Shown: in pieces, positions 11,031 through 11,927 of the stretch
How positions within the stretch are numbered: position 1 is the first letter of the stretch
Layout: every line of letters starts with the position of its first letter
NCBI GenBank assembly: GCA_045603585.1
Contig: JAZUMK010000024.1
Coordinates: 1 to 11,927 of the forward strand
Source: SFEL01 sp045603585
Lineage (GTDB): Bacteria; Bacillota; Clostridia; Christensenellales; CAG-138
Length of the DNA: 11,927 nucleotides
Reading direction: 5' to 3'
Notes under the pieces: model-generated
Told to the model about the DNA's origin: nothing
Databases searched by the model: none
What the model saw: only the letters and a program-made list of their open reading frames with translations
Translations under genes and position numbers: made by a program

Positions 11031-11927
11031 ATGATAAACCTTGACCTTATACGAAATACTGCTCCCGATGTGGCGGATGCCATGCAGAAGGAGCTGGACC
11101 GTCAGCGCAGCCATATAGAGCTTATCGCTTCAGAAAACTTTGTTTCCCCCGGGGTTATGGCGGCGGTGGGCAGTCATCTTACCAATAAATACGCAGAGGG
11201 TTATCCTGGCAAACGCTATTACGGCGGCTGTGAATACGTTGACATAGTAGAGAGTCTCGCCAGAGAAAAAGCCTGCCGGCTTTTCGGTGCGGAGCATGCA
11301 AATGTTCAGCCCCACAGCGGCTCCGGTGCAAATATGGCGGTTTACTTTGGCCTTCTTGAGCATGGAGACAGGATACTGGGCATGAATCTTTCCCACGGCG
11401 GACACCTTACCCACGGCAGCCCGGTAAATTTCTCCGGCAAGCAGTTCGAGTTTGTTTCCTACGGGGTTGATCCTGTTACCGAAACTATAAATTACGATGC
11501 AGTAAGGGCAAAGGCATTGGAAGTCAAGCCGAGGCTTATCGTTGCGGGCGCTTCCGCATATCCAAGGGCAATAGACTTTGCAAAATTCCGCGAGATAGCA
11601 GATGAAGCAGGTGCAATGCTCATGGTGGATATGGCCCATATCTCCGGCCTTGTTGCAGCCGGACTGCATATGAGTCCCGTGCCCTATGCGGACGTGGTGA
11701 CCACCACCACCCACAAGACCCTCAGAGGTCCCAGGGGCGGCATGATACTGTGCAGGCAGCAGTATGCCAAGGCCATAGACAAGGCTGTATTCCCCGGCAT
11801 ACAGGGGGGCCCCCTGATGCATGTCATCGCTGCAAAGGCTGTATGCTTTGAAGAGGCCATGAGCCCCCAATTCAAGCAGTATCAGCAGCAGGTGCTGAAT
11901 AACGCCAGGGCCATTGCACAGAGCCTG
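11031..11927 (+). CDS. glyA: Serine hydroxymethyltransferase (3' end outside window)
   Basis: 299 codons are present and the frame is open at the window edge; the family is usually about 410-420 residues. Conserved stretches are IELIASENFVSPGVMAAVGS, TNKYAEGYPGKRYYGGCEYV, QPHSGSGANMAVYFGLL, LSHGGHLTHGS, and MVDMAHISGLVAAG. The PLP-binding lysine (Lys229) lies in VTTTTHKTLRGPRGG. It interconverts serine and glycine with tetrahydrofolate, feeding one-carbon metabolism. A homodimeric cytoplasmic PLP enzyme. The start is supported by GGAG 7 nt upstream of ATG. It has its own promoter. No riboswitch is visible in its 5' leader of about 40 nt. Confidence 0.95.
   Translation, partial: MINLDLIRNTAPDVADAMQKELDRQRSHIELIASENFVSPGVMAAVGSHLTNKYAEGYPGKRYYGGCEYVDIVESLAREKACRLFGAEHANVQPHSGSGANMAVYFGLLEHGDRILGMNLSHGGHLTHGSPVNFSGKQFEFVSYGVDPVTETINYDAVRAKALEVKPRLIVAGASAYPRAIDFAKFREIADEAGAMLMVDMAHISGLVAAGLHMSPVPYADVVTTTTHKTLRGPRGGMILCRQQYAKAIDKAVFPGIQGGPLMHVIAAKAVCFEEAMSPQFKQYQQQVLNNARAIAQSL

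Noticed and set aside
11130..11870. 246-codon minus-strand frame opposite glyA
   Set aside because: glyA is unmistakable on the plus strand, and the antisense frame is in codon register with it, as with the long frame opposite hisS-aspS.

Overview
The window looks like a piece of a chromosome from an anaerobic, fermentative Firmicute, probably a gut-type Clostridia/Oscillospirales relative. This is inferred from four things: a ptb-buk acid-forming cassette joined to a ferredoxin-dependent 2-oxoacid oxidoreductase, a T-box leader ahead of hisS-aspS, tRNA genes with encoded CCA ends, and strong AGGAGG-type ribosome binding sites. Base composition is roughly balanced. No phage, transposase or CRISPR genes are visible.

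Left block (1-4090, minus strand): one tight operon read right to left. It runs ptb, buk, a MinD/ParA-like P-loop ATPase, a 2x[4Fe-4S] ferredoxin subunit, vorB (alpha subunit) and the first 27 codons of vorA (TPP-binding beta subunit). Together they would convert branched-chain 2-oxoacids to acyl-CoA with reduction of ferredoxin. Acyl-CoA would then pass through acyl-phosphate to the free acid plus ATP. The ATPase, whose start codon overlaps the buk stop, is the unexplained member. A divergent GntR/FadR-type regulator (4336-5010, plus) sits across a 245-bp gap. That gap holds a 37-bp dyad with a FadR-type operator at its centre, and back-to-back promoters that appear to share one -35 box. A bidirectional terminator separates gntR from a convergent alpha/beta hydrolase (5089-5898, minus).

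Middle block (5941-7120): six tRNA genes on the minus strand in transcription order Arg(TCT), His(GTG), Gln(TTG), Lys(TTT), Leu(TAG), Gly(TCC). They are driven by a TTGACA-17-TAAAAT promoter and end at a rho-independent terminator. Beyond the terminator lies an odd, GC-rich, protein-free stretch. It carries a 22-bp copy of the tRNA-Gly 3' end, abutted by a 10-bp-stem hairpin on one side and running into a 127-bp element on the other. That element can fold into a closing helix with two hairpin arms.

Right block (7085-11927, plus strand): a near-perfect promoter (TTGACA-17-TATAAT), a full T-box riboswitch with its own terminator, then hisS, aspS and a small RseC-like membrane protein in one operon. 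The putative specifier is the pentamer GACAC, which contains both an Asp (GAC) and a His (CAC) codon. A terminator follows, whose loop contains the -35 box of the next promoter. The window ends inside glyA (serine hydroxymethyltransferase; 299 codons present).

The most unusual items are the structured tRNA-Gly-linked element, the CCA-embedding hairpins behind two tRNAs, the ATPase inside the acid-forming operon, and the overlapping specifier in the hisS-aspS leader.
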